A stretch of DNA of 42,026 nucleotides from Ramlibacter sp. (lineage in GTDB: Bacteria; Pseudomonadota; Gammaproteobacteria; Burkholderiales; Burkholderiaceae_C), in the NCBI GenBank assembly GCA_029237735.1, contig JAQZBU010000080.1, forward strand, positions 1-42,026, in the 5' to 3' direction. Shown here piece after piece: positions 9,182 to 20,618 of the stretch; within the stretch, counting starts at the first letter, position 1; each line of letters opens with the position of its first letter. The notes under the pieces were generated by a model, which made no database searches, was not told the DNA's origin, and saw only the letters and a list, made by a program, of their open reading frames with translations. The position numbers and the translations under genes were made by a program.

Positions 9182-10855
9182 TCACAACACGATGAAGTCG
9201 GAGTACACAAGCGCCGGGACCACGAGCGACGCGTCTGGGACTAGGCTTCCGAGAATTACATCGGCGCTGCCGTCGGCTGCGTAGAAAAGAATGCCGGAAT
9301 CCTGGAGGTAGATGATCCCCGTGTTGTAGACCAATTCGGCAGCGTAGGGGTCAACGTATTCGGAAAAGCTGAGATTCGCCATATCGAGCGCACCGGTGGG
9401 GAGGTTGGTGTTTTGCAGTGCGATTTTGTCGCCGGCGCCGAATCCAGTGATGCTGGTTTGGCTCTCACCTGCATACATCACAAACATATCGTTGCCGGTG
9501 CCGTCATACATTTCGCTACCACCCCTACCTCCGAAGAGCCAGTCGTCCCCGGCGCCACCTTGAAGCACGTCGTATCCGTCCAGGCCGAAGGCAATGTAAT
9601 TGCCCGTGCCCGTTAACCAGGGTGCGTCAATGCCATCATCACCGTTGGTCCCCGTGAACACCCTATAGATCGTCGGCGACGCAAGCGTCCCCCCGAATTG
9701 ATCTGTGCTCTGAATCTCCAACACGTAAGTTTGCGGGATTTCCGACATTTCCAGGGCCGCGGTAAGCACCACAGTGTTGCCATCGATGACGAACAGCCCG
9801 TTGTAGTTGTTCACCAGTGAATAGGTATGGGTGTCGCCTGCGTCCGCGTCGGTGGTGCTCAAAGTGCCAAAGAGGCCGATCTGGGGCAGGCCGGCGCCCG
9901 GATTGGCCGGGGTCAGCGAGAGGGCCGTGGGGGCATGGTTATCGGTCGTTCCCTCGATCGTCACGGTGATGTCCTGCCCAGTGCCGTCCTGCGTATACAC
10001 GGTGAAAGTGTCGATGAGCGTGTCGCCGTCATTCAACGCCTGCACATCGATATGGTCGTTATTCAAGGTGTACGTCCACTCGCCTGAGCTCGTGATCGAG
10101 TAGACGCCGTAAGTGGGGGACCCAGGGACTGGCTCGGAGGCGGCTGACTCGGAGGCGGCTGGCTCGGAGGCGGCTGGCTCGGAGGCGGCTGGCTCGGAGG
10201 CGGCTGGCTCGGTGGGGGGTGGCTCGGTGGGGGGTGGCTCGGTGGGGGGTGGCTCGGAGGCGACTGGCTGGAAGATGTCGTCGGGTCCGTTGAGGTCGTC
10301 CGCAGTCAGGACGCCAGTTGCGGTGGGCACGCCAGCATCGCTGCCGGAGCCTGCTTCGGTCACCGTCCCGCTCGTATCTCCTTCGATCACCGACGCCAGA
10401 TGGTCCAGCAACACGTACTGGCCGGAGGAGTCTTGCACGTACACCGCGAGGTTCTCGATCGTCTGCACCGTGAGAGTCGCGCCATGGGAAAAGTTGAACG
10501 TGAAGTCGTTGCCCCGGAGGGTGACCTCACCCTTCTGATTGCGGCCGACCGTGTCGAGGAAGCTGACGTAGCGCTGGAGTTCCGCTCGCACGTCGACGTC
10601 GACCCATTCGGCTTGGGTGAGATGCAGGGCTAGCGTGTCGATGCCCGAGCCGCCCTTGTAGATGTCCCGGGCGCCTGCGTTCTGGCCCAGTCGGTAGATC
10701 AGGGAATCCGCGCCGGCGCCTGCGTCCACTGTGTCGCTTCCGCCGCCGCCGTCCATCGTGTCGATACCGGAGGTTCCGACCAGGGTATCGTTTCCGGAGC
10801 TGCCGATCAGAATAGGTGGGGGTTTCGTCCTGCCTTGTGCGCTAATGAGTGCCAT
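9182..10855 (-). CDS. RTX/VCBS/cadherin-like secreted protein (probable type I secretion substrate)
   Basis: This 557-residue protein has no signal peptide. It opens with RTX-like nonapeptides (GSSGNDTLVG, GGGGSDTVDAGAGADSLIY; about 18-50), typical calcium-binding repeats. A VCBS-type domain follows (GVLTADDLNGPDDIFQ, then GVYSITSSGEWTYTLNNDH, about 180-305), split by a Pro/Glu/Ala/Ser repeat. Next is a cadherin-like domain (about 310-405) and a second RTX block with LQGGAGDDWLFGGRGG. The C-terminus YSDFIVL, with a hydrophobic end after an acidic residue, fits type I secretion signals. No ABC exporter, membrane-fusion protein or TolC gene is in the window. By eye the gene is less GC-rich than its neighbours and sits alone between a housekeeping operon end and carA, which hints at acquisition. 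The function, adhesin-like, is inference. Confidence 0.8.
   Translation of the reverse strand: MALISAQGRTKPPPILIGSSGNDTLVGTSGIDTMDGGGGSDTVDAGAGADSLIYRLGQNAGARDIYKGGSGIDTLALHLTQAEWVDVDVRAELQRYVSFLDTVGRNQKGEVTLRGNDFTFNFSHGATLTVQTIENLAVYVQDSSGQYVLLDHLASVIEGDTSGTVTEAGSGSDAGVPTATGVLTADDLNGPDDIFQPVASEPPPTEPPPTEPPPTEPAASEPAASEPAASEPAASESAASEPVPGSPTYGVYSITSSGEWTYTLNNDHIDVQALNDGDTLIDTFTVYTQDGTGQDITVTIEGTTDNHAPTALSLTPANPGAGLPQIGLFGTLSTTDADAGDTHTYSLVNNYNGLFVIDGNTVVLTAALEMSEIPQTYVLEIQSTDQFGGTLASPTIYRVFTGTNGDDGIDAPWLTGTGNYIAFGLDGYDVLQGGAGDDWLFGGRGGSEMYDGTGNDMFVMYAGESQTSITGFGAGDKIALQNTNLPTGALDMANLSFSEYVDPYAAELVYNTGIIYLQDSGILFYAADGSADVILGSLVPDASLVVPALVYSDFIVL
10129..10263. repeat. 15-bp in-frame tandem repeat inside the RTX/VCBS gene
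   Basis: Nine consecutive 15-bp units cover this stretch. Five are close to CTGGCTCGGAGGCGG, three have the second form with TGGGGG in place of AGGCGG, and a last one returns to the first form. On the coding (minus) strand the two unit types give the pentapeptides Thr-Glu-Pro-Pro-Pro (three copies) and Ala/Ser-Glu-Pro-Ala (five or so). Because the unit is 15 bp, changes in copy number keep the frame. The repeat lies between the first and second strands of a VCBS domain. Confidence 0.93.
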
Positions 10856-11013
10856 GATTTGCGTCCGTCAAAGATCCGTGGGGAATACCAATGTGCTCCG
10901 AAAGAGCGCGTTTGCATTCAGCCACCTGGCCTAAGCCTGATGTCGTAATTCAGATGCACTACGCACCCGTTGCTTGGGGAGGAGGTCATGCACCTGCGGC
11001 GGCCGGGGAATTG

Positions 11014-11040
11014 AAGCCCTTCGGCTATAATCAAGGGCTT
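11014..11040 (+). promoter_or_regulatory. carA promoter -10 box inside an 8-bp inverted repeat
   Basis: A perfect TATAAT lies at 11026-11031, about 145 bases before the carA start. It sits in the 11-base spacer of an inverted repeat, AAGCCCTT (11014-11021) and AAGGGCTT (11033-11040), so a dimeric repressor bound there would block RNA polymerase. No good -35 hexamer is found 16-18 bases upstream; the nearby TTGAAG is only 9 bases away and cannot serve. Which regulator would bind is unknown. Confidence 0.55.
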
Positions 11041-11084
11041 TCCCGCAAACCCCGTACGCCTAGCGCAATCAAGCCACATCCCTG

Positions 11085-11138
11085 ATGAAAGTAGCCGCAC
11101 AACCGCGGCGGCTGCCGCGGGCAAATCCGCGCACTTGA
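11085..11138 (+). other. Possible carA leader peptide ORF with overlapping hairpin
   Basis: Between the carA promoter and the carA start, ATG 11085 opens a 17-codon frame reading [17 protein letters not shown] and ending TGA 11136-11138. Four of the 17 codons are arginine (CGG, CGG, CGG, CGC). A perfect hairpin, CCGCGG (11103-11108), 6-base loop, CCGCGG (11115-11120), covers the Arg-rich codons. The TGA overlaps an ATG at 11138 that is in frame with carA. Carbamoyl phosphate feeds arginine and pyrimidine synthesis, so attenuation is conceivable. No clear ribosome binding site precedes ATG 11085, and arginine codons are common at this GC content, so this is tentative. Confidence 0.3.
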
Positions 11139-11173
11139 TGCCTGGGCGTACCCGTAATCATCCGGAGAACCCA

Positions 11174-12352
11174 GTGCTTTTGTCTCAACAGGGAGCCTTC
11201 CCGCCCGCCATCCTGGCGCTTGCAGACGGCACGGTCTTTATTGGCAATTCGATTGGAGCCACCGGCTCCACCACCGGCGAAGTCGTCTTCAACACGTCGA
11301 TCACCGGCTATCAGGAAATCCTCACCGACCCAAGCTACTGCCGGCAGATCGTGACCCTCACGTATCCGCACATCGGCAACTACGGTGTCAACGAAGAAGA
11401 CGTCGAAGCCAGCAAGGTCCACGCCGCAGGCCTCATCATCCGCGACCTGCCGCTGGTCGCCTCGAACTTTCGCACCACCCAGACGCTGTCGCAGTACCTG
11501 CACAGCCAGAACACCGTCGCCATCGCCAACATCGACACGCGCAAGCTCACGCGGCTGCTGCGCACCAACGGCGCGCAGAACGGCTGCATCATCGGCCTGG
11601 CCGCCGGTGAGGCGGTGACGCCCGAACTGCTCGAAAAAGCCATCGCGGCTGCGAAGGACGCTGCGCCCATGAGTGGCCAGGACCTGGCCAAGGTCGTCTC
11701 CGTGAACAAGCCCTACGACTGGACCCAGAGCGAATGGCATCTCGGCTCCGGCTATGGCGAGCAGACCGCGCCCAAATACCACGTGGTTGCCTTCGACTAC
11801 GGCGTGAAGAAGAACATCCTTCGCATGCTGGCCGAGCGCGGCTGCAAGGTCACGGTGGTACCCGCGAAGACGACCGCCGCCGAAGTGAAAAAGCTCCATC
11901 CCGATGGTGTGTTCCTCTCCAACGGCCCCGGCGACCCCGAGCCTTGCGACTACGCCATCGAAGCGACGCGCGATCTTATCGAGGCGGGTTATCCCACGTT
12001 CGGCATCTGCCTGGGTCACCAGATCATGGCGCTGGCATCGGGCGCGAAGACCTTCAAGATGAAGTTCGGCCACCACGGCGCCAACCACCCCGTCAAGGAC
12101 CTCGACAACGGCCGCGTGAGCATCACCAGCCAGAACCACGGCTTTGCCGTGGACGAGGCGACCCTACCCGCCAACCTGCGCCCGACGCACGTGAGCCTGT
12201 TCGATGGCACGCTGCAGGGTCTGGCGCGCACCGACAAACCCGCGTTCTGCTTCCAGGGCCACCCCGAAGCCTCACCCGGGCCGCACGACATCGGCTACCT
12301 GTTCGACCGGTTCACCGGCCTCATGGACCAAGCAGCCGCAGAGAAGAAGTAA
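11174..12352 (+). CDS. carA: Carbamoyl-phosphate synthase small subunit (glutaminase)
   Basis: CarA hydrolyses glutamine and channels ammonia to CarB for carbamoyl phosphate, the precursor of arginine and pyrimidines. The N-terminal domain has [14 protein letters not shown] and [20 protein letters not shown]; the C-terminal class I glutaminase has [15 protein letters not shown] with nucleophile Cys (C279 from GTG 11174), [10 protein letters not shown] and the catalytic HPE in [11 protein letters not shown]. The GTG at 11174 is chosen because it has GGAG at the right distance and matches the family N-terminus, giving 392 residues. An upstream in-frame ATG at 11138 would add 12 residues. The TAA directly abuts the carB ATG. 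Confidence 0.95.
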   Translation: MLLSQQGAFPPAILALADGTVFIGNSIGATGSTTGEVVFNTSITGYQEILTDPSYCRQIVTLTYPHIGNYGVNEEDVEASKVHAAGLIIRDLPLVASNFRTTQTLSQYLHSQNTVAIANIDTRKLTRLLRTNGAQNGCIIGLAAGEAVTPELLEKAIAAAKDAAPMSGQDLAKVVSVNKPYDWTQSEWHLGSGYGEQTAPKYHVVAFDYGVKKNILRMLAERGCKVTVVPAKTTAAEVKKLHPDGVFLSNGPGDPEPCDYAIEATRDLIEAGYPTFGICLGHQIMALASGAKTFKMKFGHHGANHPVKDLDNGRVSITSQNHGFAVDEATLPANLRPTHVSLFDGTLQGLARTDKPAFCFQGHPEASPGPHDIGYLFDRFTGLMDQAAAEKK

Positions 12353-15432
<3,080 letters not shown>

Positions 15433-15442
15433 AGCCCGCACC

Positions 15443-15448
15443 TATAAT
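15443..15448 (+). promoter_or_regulatory. Candidate greA -10 promoter element
   Basis: A perfect TATAAT lies 10 bases after the carB stop codon and about 70 bases before the greA start. It would start a short leader containing the hairpin at 15467-15494. No convincing -35 hexamer is visible 16-18 bases upstream, so this is a -10-only call. Confidence 0.45.
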
Positions 15449-15466
15449 TGACCCCATCAAGAAATG

Positions 15467-15500
15467 AACCGCCGGTCGGCAACGGTCGGCGGTTTTGCTT
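15467..15500 (+). terminator. Strong intrinsic terminator-like hairpin in the greA leader
   Basis: Arms at 15467-15474 (AACCGCCG) and 15487-15494 (CGGCGGTT) are perfect complements. Four more pairs, two of them G-U, extend the stem to 12 pairs closed by a GCAA tetraloop (15479-15482). TTTTGCTTT follows directly. It could end the carAB transcript, but it also lies between a -10 box and the greA start, so it could attenuate greA. Confidence 0.8.
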
Positions 15501-15518
15501 TATTCCAGACACAGCATC

Positions 15519-15995
15519 ATGGCCACCATTCCCATCACCACGCGCGGAGCCGAAAAGCTCAAGACCGAGCTGCACAAGCTCAAGACGGTTGAACGCCCCG
15601 GCGTGATCAACGCGATCTCGGAGGCCCGCGCCCAGGGCGACCTGTCCGAGAACGCCGAGTACGAAGCCGCCAAGGACCGCCAGGGTTTCATCGAAGGCCG
15701 CATCCAGGAGATCGAGAGCAAGCTCGCCGCCGCCCAGGTCATCGATCCGGCCGCCGTCGAGGCGGGCGGCAAGGTCGTCTTCGGCGCCACCGTGGAGCTG
15801 GAAGAAGAAGAATCCGGCGACAAGGTGAAGTACCAGATCGTCGGCGAGGACGAGGCCGACCTGAAGCACGGCCTGATCAACATCTCCAGCCCTATCGCCC
15901 GCGCGCTGATCGGCAAGGAGGAAGGCGACACCGCCGAGGTTCAGGCGCCGGGCGGCCTCAAGCGCTACGAAATCGTCGCGGTCCACTACCTTTGA
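15519..15995 (+). CDS. greA: Transcription elongation factor GreA
   Basis: GreA enters the secondary channel of stalled RNA polymerase and stimulates transcript cleavage. The 158-residue frame starts [22 protein letters not shown], with the coiled-coil N-terminal domain carrying the acidic tip [20 protein letters not shown], and the FKBP-like C-terminal domain ending [14 protein letters not shown]. Asp/Glu residues at the coiled-coil tip are present. The ATG 15519 is preferred over an upstream in-frame ATG at 15495 because it matches the family start. The stop overlaps the next gene's TTG, suggesting an operon. Confidence 0.96.
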   Translation: MATIPITTRGAEKLKTELHKLKTVERPGVINAISEARAQGDLSENAEYEAAKDRQGFIEGRIQEIESKLAAAQVIDPAAVEAGGKVVFGATVELEEEESGDKVKYQIVGEDEADLKHGLINISSPIARALIGKEEGDTAEVQAPGGLKRYEIVAVHYL

Positions 15996-16432
15996 ACTTA
16001 CGGCGGCGCGCCACGGTATTCGCCGCCGCGTTGTGGTGGGGCAGCCTCACGACGATCTTCGTGGTCGTGCCGATGCTGTTTTCGAACTTGCCGAGTCCGG
16101 CGATCGCCGGACAGATGGCCGCCAGGCTGTTCTCGGTGCAGACGGGCATCAGCGTGGGCTGCGGCGTTTTACTCCTGCTCCTGTCGCGTCCCCGCGGTGA
16201 ACGCGCGGGCATGGACTGGGCCGAGGGCGCGCTGTTGTTCGTGGTGGCAGGGATATTGGTGGCGTTGCTGGTGGAATTCGGCGTCGCTCCACGCATCGTA
16301 GCGCGCGACAACCTCAAGCTCTGGCACGCCGTGGGTAGTGGGCTGTTCGTGCTGCAGTGGCTGTGCGCCGCCGTCGTGTTGTGGAAGACCAGCGCCGCAA
16401 TGACGACCGTCAGGTCATCCGGCCCTTCTTGA
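15992..16432 (+). CDS. DUF4149-type integral membrane protein
   Basis: This 146-residue protein has four likely membrane helices: about residues 6-30 ([19 protein letters not shown]), 47-65 ([12 protein letters not shown]), 77-97 ([20 protein letters not shown]) and 112-132 ([19 protein letters not shown]). A small membrane protein of this type commonly follows greA in Burkholderiales; the DUF4149 label is by resemblance. No function is known. There is no ATG near the start; TTG 15992 overlaps the greA stop and gives the expected N-terminal helix. The 3' end overlaps convergent yhbY by 23 bases. Confidence 0.75.
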   Translation: MNLRRRATVFAAALWWGSLTTIFVVVPMLFSNLPSPAIAGQMAARLFSVQTGISVGCGVLLLLLSRPRGERAGMDWAEGALLFVVAGILVALLVEFGVAPRIVARDNLKLWHAVGSGLFVLQWLCAAVVLWKTSAAMTTVRSSGPS

Positions 16433-16883
16433 CCGATTTCTGCTTCGGCTTGGCGCGCTTGACCTGTCCGCCGGGCGTGAGGCGCTGGTTGCCCAGCACG
16501 CGCAAGGTCTTCACCTCAGGTCGCTGGCCGCCCCGCTTGCTGTACTTGAGCACCTTGAAGTCGCGCGGGCCGGGCATGCGGTCTTCGTCCTCGGCCTTCT
16601 CCTTCGGAGGCTTGGGCCGCCAAAGCACGAAAAGTTTCCCGATGTGCTGGATCGGCGCCGCCCCGAGTTCGTCGGCAAGCGACTGGAACATCTCCTCGCG
16701 TTCAACGCGGTCATCGATCGGGGCACGGACCTTGATGAGGCCATGGGCCTTGAGCGCGGCGTCGATTTCCTTCTTGACGCCCGGCGTCAGGCCGTCATTG
16801 CCGATCATGACGACCGGGTCGAGGTGGTGGGCTTCGGCACGGTGCGCCTTGCGCTCGGCGATCGTGAGTTGTATTTGGGGCAT
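16410..16883 (-). CDS. yhbY: YhbY/CRM-domain RNA-binding protein
   Basis: The frame read from ATG 16883 gives 157 residues: a CRM (CRS1-YhbY) domain at about 1-95, with [20 protein letters not shown] and the GxxG-like loop [10 protein letters not shown], then [20 protein letters not shown] and [11 protein letters not shown]. YhbY binds pre-50S ribosomal particles. A basic C-terminal extension of about 60 residues, rich in Lys and Arg, goes beyond the length of E. coli YhbY and could add RNA contacts. A longer upstream frame exists but begins in the rlmE region and lacks conservation. It is divergent from rlmE with 58 bases between, a common arrangement. Confidence 0.9.
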   Translation of the reverse strand: MPQIQLTIAERKAHRAEAHHLDPVVMIGNDGLTPGVKKEIDAALKAHGLIKVRAPIDDRVEREEMFQSLADELGAAPIQHIGKLFVLWRPKPPKEKAEDEDRMPGPRDFKVLKYSKRGGQRPEVKTLRVLGNQRLTPGGQVKRAKPKQKSVKKGRMT

Positions 16884-16941
16884 GGGGCGATTATCTCGCG
16901 GCGGGCCGCGCGCCCCTGAGACTGTCAAAATCGGGAGGCAC

Positions 16942-17604
16942 ATGAAGATCAAGACCAAAAGCGCCAAGGTCAACCGCGCGTGGCTGAACGACCACGTCAA
17001 CGACCCCTACGTCCGGCTGGCCCAGAAAGAGGGCTACCGGGCCCGTGCCGCGTACAAGCTGAAGGAAATCGACGAGGGCTTCGGCCTCATCAGGCCCGGC
17101 CACCTGGTCGTCGACCTGGGCTCCGCTCCCGGCGCCTGGAGCCAGTACCTGAGGCGCAGGCTCTCGCCGGGCGGGGCGGCGGCGGGGCAGCTCAACGGTA
17201 ACATCATCGCGCTGGACATCCTGCCCATGGAGCCGGTGGAGGGCGTCACGTTCATCCAGGGCGATTTCCGCGAGCCCGAGGTCCTGGCCCGGCTGGAGGA
17301 GGCGATGGGTGGTCGCAAGGCCGACGTCGTCGTTTCCGATATGGCGCCCAACCTCTCGGGAATCGAGTCGGCGGACACGGCCCGCATCGCCCACCTGGTC
17401 GAGCTGGCGGTCGATTTCGCCCAGAACCACATGAAGCCGGAGGGGGCGCTGGTCACGAAGGTATTCCACGGCAGCGGTTACGCCGAGCTTGTCAAGCTGT
17501 TCAAGGAAACTTTTCGGATCGTGAAGCCTCTTAAGCCCAAGGCCTCGCGCGACAAGTCGTCCGAGACTTTCCTGGTTGGTATCGGGTTGAAACCGGGCAA
17601 CTGA
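16942..17604 (+). CDS. rlmE: 23S rRNA (uridine2552-2'-O)-methyltransferase RlmE
   Basis: RlmE (FtsJ/RrmJ) methylates U2552 in the 50S A loop. The frame from ATG 16942, with GGGAGG about 8 bases upstream, gives 220 residues. The Rossmann SAM site is [15 protein letters not shown]; the K-D-K-E tetrad is represented by [35 protein letters not shown] and SSETFLVG. A short Gly/Ala-rich insert ([12 protein letters not shown]) after the SAM motif is slightly longer than in E. coli. The neighbouring order yhbY-rlmE-ftsH is conserved in proteobacteria. ftsH follows after 146 bases. Confidence 0.95.
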   Translation: MKIKTKSAKVNRAWLNDHVNDPYVRLAQKEGYRARAAYKLKEIDEGFGLIRPGHLVVDLGSAPGAWSQYLRRRLSPGGAAAGQLNGNIIALDILPMEPVEGVTFIQGDFREPEVLARLEEAMGGRKADVVVSDMAPNLSGIESADTARIAHLVELAVDFAQNHMKPEGALVTKVFHGSGYAELVKLFKETFRIVKPLKPKASRDKSSETFLVGIGLKPGN

Positions 17605-17625
17605 CTGACACGCACACAGGCCAAT

Positions 17626-17649
17626 GCCCTTGTGAGACCTATCAAGGGC
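17626..17649. repeat. Inverted repeat between rlmE and ftsH
   Basis: Arms GCCCTTG (17626-17632) and CAAGGGC (17643-17649) are perfect complements around a 10-base spacer. No T-run follows, so it is not a typical terminator. The arms resemble those around the carA -10 box (GCCCTT, 11 bases, AAGGGC). It lies about 100 bases before ftsH and could be an operator; nothing more can be said. Confidence 0.4.
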
Positions 17650-17750
17650 GTAGCGAAAATACATCATTCCATGGCTTGAAACGCCTAGAATGGACAGCAA
17701 GTACGCTAGGGTGCCCTTGAGGCGCCGGCCCAACTCTCCCGGAGACGCAG

Positions 17751-19664
17751 TTGAACAATCAGTGGTTTTCCAAAATTGCCGTGTGGCTCGTCATCGCCCT
17801 CGTGCTGTTTACAGTTTTCAAGCAGTTCGACACGCGCGGCGCCGCCGGGGCGAGCGTGATGGGCTACTCGGACTTCCTGGAGGAAGTGCGCAGCAAGCGC
17901 ATCAAGAACGCCATCATCCAGGAAGGCCAGGGCGGCACGGAGATCGTTGCCATCACCACCGATGACCGCAAGGTCCGCACCACCGCTACATACCTCGACC
18001 GTGGCTTGGTTGGCGACCTGATCAGCAACAACGTCAAGTTCGATGTCAAGCCGCGCGAAGAAGGCTCGCTCCTCATGACGCTGCTTGTGAGCTGGGGGCC
18101 GATGCTGCTGCTCATCGGGGTCTGGATCTACTTCATGCGCCAGATGCAGGGCGGGGGCAAGGGCGGGGCCTTCAGCTTCGGCAAGAGCAAAGCGCGGATG
18201 CTCGACGAGAACAATAACCAGGTGACGTTCGCGGATGTCGCCGGCTGTGACGAGGCGAAAGAGGAAGTCAAAGAGGTCGTCGACTTCTTGAAGGACCCCC
18301 AGAAATTCCAGAAGCTGGGCGGGCGCATCCCGCGCGGGCTGCTCCTGGTCGGGCCTCCGGGCACTGGTAAGACGCTGCTGGCCAAAGGCATCGCCGGCGA
18401 GGCCAAGGTGCCTTTCTTTTCGATCTCCGGTTCCGACTTCGTCGAGATGTTCGTCGGCGTGGGCGCGGCCCGCGTGCGAGACATGTTCGAGAATGCCAAG
18501 AAGAACGCACCCTGCATCATCTTCATCGATGAAATCGATGCGGTGGGCCGCCAGCGCGGTGCCGGCCTGGGCGGCGGCAACGACGAGCGCGAGCAGACCT
18601 TGAACCAGATGCTGGTCGAGATGGACGGCTTTGAAACCAACCTCGGGGTGATCGTGGTGGCCGCCACCAACCGGCCCGACATCCTGGACGCCGCCTTGCT
18701 GCGCCCGGGCCGCTTCGACCGTCAGGTGTACGTGCAGCTGCCGGACATCCGCGGCCGCGAGCAGATCCTGAACGTCCACATGCGCAAAATCCCGATTGGC
18801 CAGGACGTCGCCCCGAGCATCATTGCGCGCGGCACGCCGGGCATGTCTGGCGCTGACCTGGCCAACCTCTGCAACGAAGCAGCCCTGATGGCCGCGCGCC
18901 GCAATGCGCGTGTCGTCGAAATGCAGGATTTCGAGAAGGCCAAGGACAAGATCTTCATGGGCCCCGAGCGCAAGAGCATGGTCATGCCCGAGGAAGAGCG
19001 CCGCAACACCGCTTATCACGAGTCGGGCCACGCGCTTATCGGCAAGCTGTTGCCCAAGTGCGATCCGGTGCACAAGGTCACCATCATCCCGCGCGGCCGC
19101 GCGCTGGGCGTGACCATGAGCCTGCCGGCACAAGACCGCTACAGCTACGACAGCGAATACATGCTCAACCAGATCGCCATGCTGTTCGGCGGACGCATCG
19201 CGGAAGAAGTGTTCATGAAGCAGATGACCACCGGCGCGTCGAATGACTTCGAGCGCGCCACGCATCTGGCTCGCGACATGGTCATGCGCTATGGCATGAG
19301 TGACGCGTTGGGCCCGATGGTATATGCCGAGAACGAGGGCGAGGTGTTCCTGGGCCGCTCGGTGACCAAGACCACCAACATCAGCGAATCGACGATGCAG
19401 AAGGTGGATCAGGAAGTGCGCCGGATCATCGACGAGCAGTACGCGCTGGCGCGCAAACTGATCGAGGACAACAGCGACAAGATGCACGCCATGGCCAAGG
19501 CCCTGCTGGAGTGGGAAACCATCGACTCCGAGCAGCTGGACGACATCATGGCCGGCAAGGATCCGCGCCCACCCAAGGACTGGACCCCGCGCACGCCTCC
19601 TTCCGGCAGCGGCGGCGGCTCGGGTGGCTCGCCGGTCACGGACCCCGCACCGACTGCGGCCTAA
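17751..19664 (+). CDS. ftsH: ATP-dependent zinc metalloprotease FtsH
   Basis: FtsH is the membrane AAA+ protease that degrades misassembled membrane proteins and regulators such as LpxC and sigma-32. The 637-residue protein has membrane helices at about 9-24 and 109-128 flanking a periplasmic domain, Walker A GPPGTGKT (201-208), Walker [12 protein letters not shown], the second region of homology with [11 protein letters not shown], and the zinc site HESGH (423-427). The start is TTG 17751, behind GGAGACG, because [11 protein letters not shown] is the family N-terminus. The C-terminal tail is Gly/Ser/Pro-rich. It fits the lipid A and membrane genes functionally, through LpxC turnover, but is a separate operon. 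Confidence 0.97.
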   Translation: MNNQWFSKIAVWLVIALVLFTVFKQFDTRGAAGASVMGYSDFLEEVRSKRIKNAIIQEGQGGTEIVAITTDDRKVRTTATYLDRGLVGDLISNNVKFDVKPREEGSLLMTLLVSWGPMLLLIGVWIYFMRQMQGGGKGGAFSFGKSKARMLDENNNQVTFADVAGCDEAKEEVKEVVDFLKDPQKFQKLGGRIPRGLLLVGPPGTGKTLLAKGIAGEAKVPFFSISGSDFVEMFVGVGAARVRDMFENAKKNAPCIIFIDEIDAVGRQRGAGLGGGNDEREQTLNQMLVEMDGFETNLGVIVVAATNRPDILDAALLRPGRFDRQVYVQLPDIRGREQILNVHMRKIPIGQDVAPSIIARGTPGMSGADLANLCNEAALMAARRNARVVEMQDFEKAKDKIFMGPERKSMVMPEEERRNTAYHESGHALIGKLLPKCDPVHKVTIIPRGRALGVTMSLPAQDRYSYDSEYMLNQIAMLFGGRIAEEVFMKQMTTGASNDFERATHLARDMVMRYGMSDALGPMVYAENEGEVFLGRSVTKTTNISESTMQKVDQEVRRIIDEQYALARKLIEDNSDKMHAMAKALLEWETIDSEQLDDIMAGKDPRPPKDWTPRTPPSGSGGGSGGSPVTDPAPTAA

Positions 19665-19666
19665 GC

Positions 19667-19754
19667 TTGTCATTGCGGGCTCGACCCGCAATCCACACGG
19701 GCGCCGAGAATTTCTCGGCGTGGACTGGATGCCGGGTCAAGCCCGGCATGACAA
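19667..19754. repeat. 88-bp palindromic intergenic repeat between ftsH and folP
   Basis: The element begins TTGTCATTGCGGGCTCGACC and ends with nearly the reverse complement (GGGTCAAGCCCGGCATGACAA region, 19733-19754). Each end is itself a small hairpin: GCGGG/CCCGC on the left and GCCGGG/CCCGGC on the right. The centre has a third, GCCGAGAA/TTCTCGGC. It starts 2 bases after the ftsH stop and ends 6 bases before folP. Such TTGTCAT-bounded palindromes are typical dispersed extragenic repeats of proteobacterial genomes. Only one copy is in this window. It may end the ftsH transcript. Confidence 0.8.
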
Positions 19755-19760
19755 TATCTC

Positions 19761-20618
19761 ATGCATTGGCAAACCTCCCGCCACCTGATCGACCTCTCCC
19801 GGCCACGGGTGATGGGCATCGTCAACGTTACGCCCGACTCATTCTCCGACGGCGGCCGCTACGTCAACACCCTTGCGGCTATCCAGCATTGCGAAAAGCT
19901 GCTGCTGGACGGTGCCCATATCCTCGACATCGGCGGTGAGTCCAGCCGGCCCGGCACGCCGCCCGTGCCGCTCGAAGAAGAGCTGGCGCGTGTGGTTCCC
20001 GTACTGCGAGAGGCGGTGACGCTGGGCGTGCCCATCTCCGTGGACACGTACAAACCGGAGGTCATGCGTCAGGCGCTGGACCTGGGCGTGGACATCATCA
20101 ACGACATCTGGGCCCTGCGCAGGCCGGGCGCCCGCGAAATCGTCGCCGGCCATCCGTCGTGCGGTGTGTGCCTGATGCACATGCACGGCGAACCGGAAAC
20201 GATGCAACGCACCCCGATGGAGGGCGACGCGGTGCCGCAAGTGCGCGCCTTCCTCGTGCATGCCACGGCAGCGCTGCAGGGCGCGGGGGTTTCGCCGGCG
20301 CGCATCGCCTGGGACCCGGGCATCGGCTTCGGCAAAACGGTCGAGCAGAACTTCGCGCTCCTGGCACGCCAGGGAGAATTGCTGGCCGATGGTTACCCGC
20401 TGGTGGCCGGTTGGTCGCGCAAGTCGTCCCTGGGTAACGTGACGGGCCTGCCCGTGAACGAGCGGCTTGCGCCCAGCCTGGCGGCAGCGCTGCTGGCGGC
20501 CGAGCGTGGCGCTAACGTGCTGCGCGTGCACGATGTGAAGGAAACACGCGCCGCGCTCAAGGTGCGCGATGCGATGATCGCGGCAGGCAACAGCAAAGGG
20601 ATGGAATCCGCCTCATGA
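19761..20618 (+). CDS. folP: Dihydropteroate synthase
   Basis: FolP condenses p-aminobenzoate with hydroxymethyl-dihydropterin pyrophosphate in folate synthesis and is the sulfonamide target. The 285-residue TIM barrel carries the first signature [15 protein letters not shown] (18-32), the second [11 protein letters not shown], then [25 protein letters not shown] and GWSRKSSLG, all expected ligands for pterin and pyrophosphate. The TGA overlaps the ATG of glmM, the usual folP-glmM order. ATG 19761 follows the palindromic repeat closely, and no promoter is evident between them. Confidence 0.96.
   Translation: MHWQTSRHLIDLSRPRVMGIVNVTPDSFSDGGRYVNTLAAIQHCEKLLLDGAHILDIGGESSRPGTPPVPLEEELARVVPVLREAVTLGVPISVDTYKPEVMRQALDLGVDIINDIWALRRPGAREIVAGHPSCGVCLMHMHGEPETMQRTPMEGDAVPQVRAFLVHATAALQGAGVSPARIAWDPGIGFGKTVEQNFALLARQGELLADGYPLVAGWSRKSSLGNVTGLPVNERLAPSLAAALLAAERGANVLRVHDVKETRAALKVRDAMIAAGNSKGMESAS

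Noticed and set aside
10129..10263. CRISPR array or non-coding minisatellite
   Set aside because: The 15-bp units have no spacers and are translated in frame inside the RTX/VCBS gene.
11011..11016. TTGAAG as -35 box for carA
   Set aside because: It is only 9 bases before TATAAT; RNA polymerase needs about 16-18.
17675..17681. CTTGAAA before ftsH as a heat-shock sigma-32 -35 box
   Set aside because: It matches the -35 consensus exactly, but no CCCCAT-like -10 lies 11-16 bases downstream, so it is not annotated.
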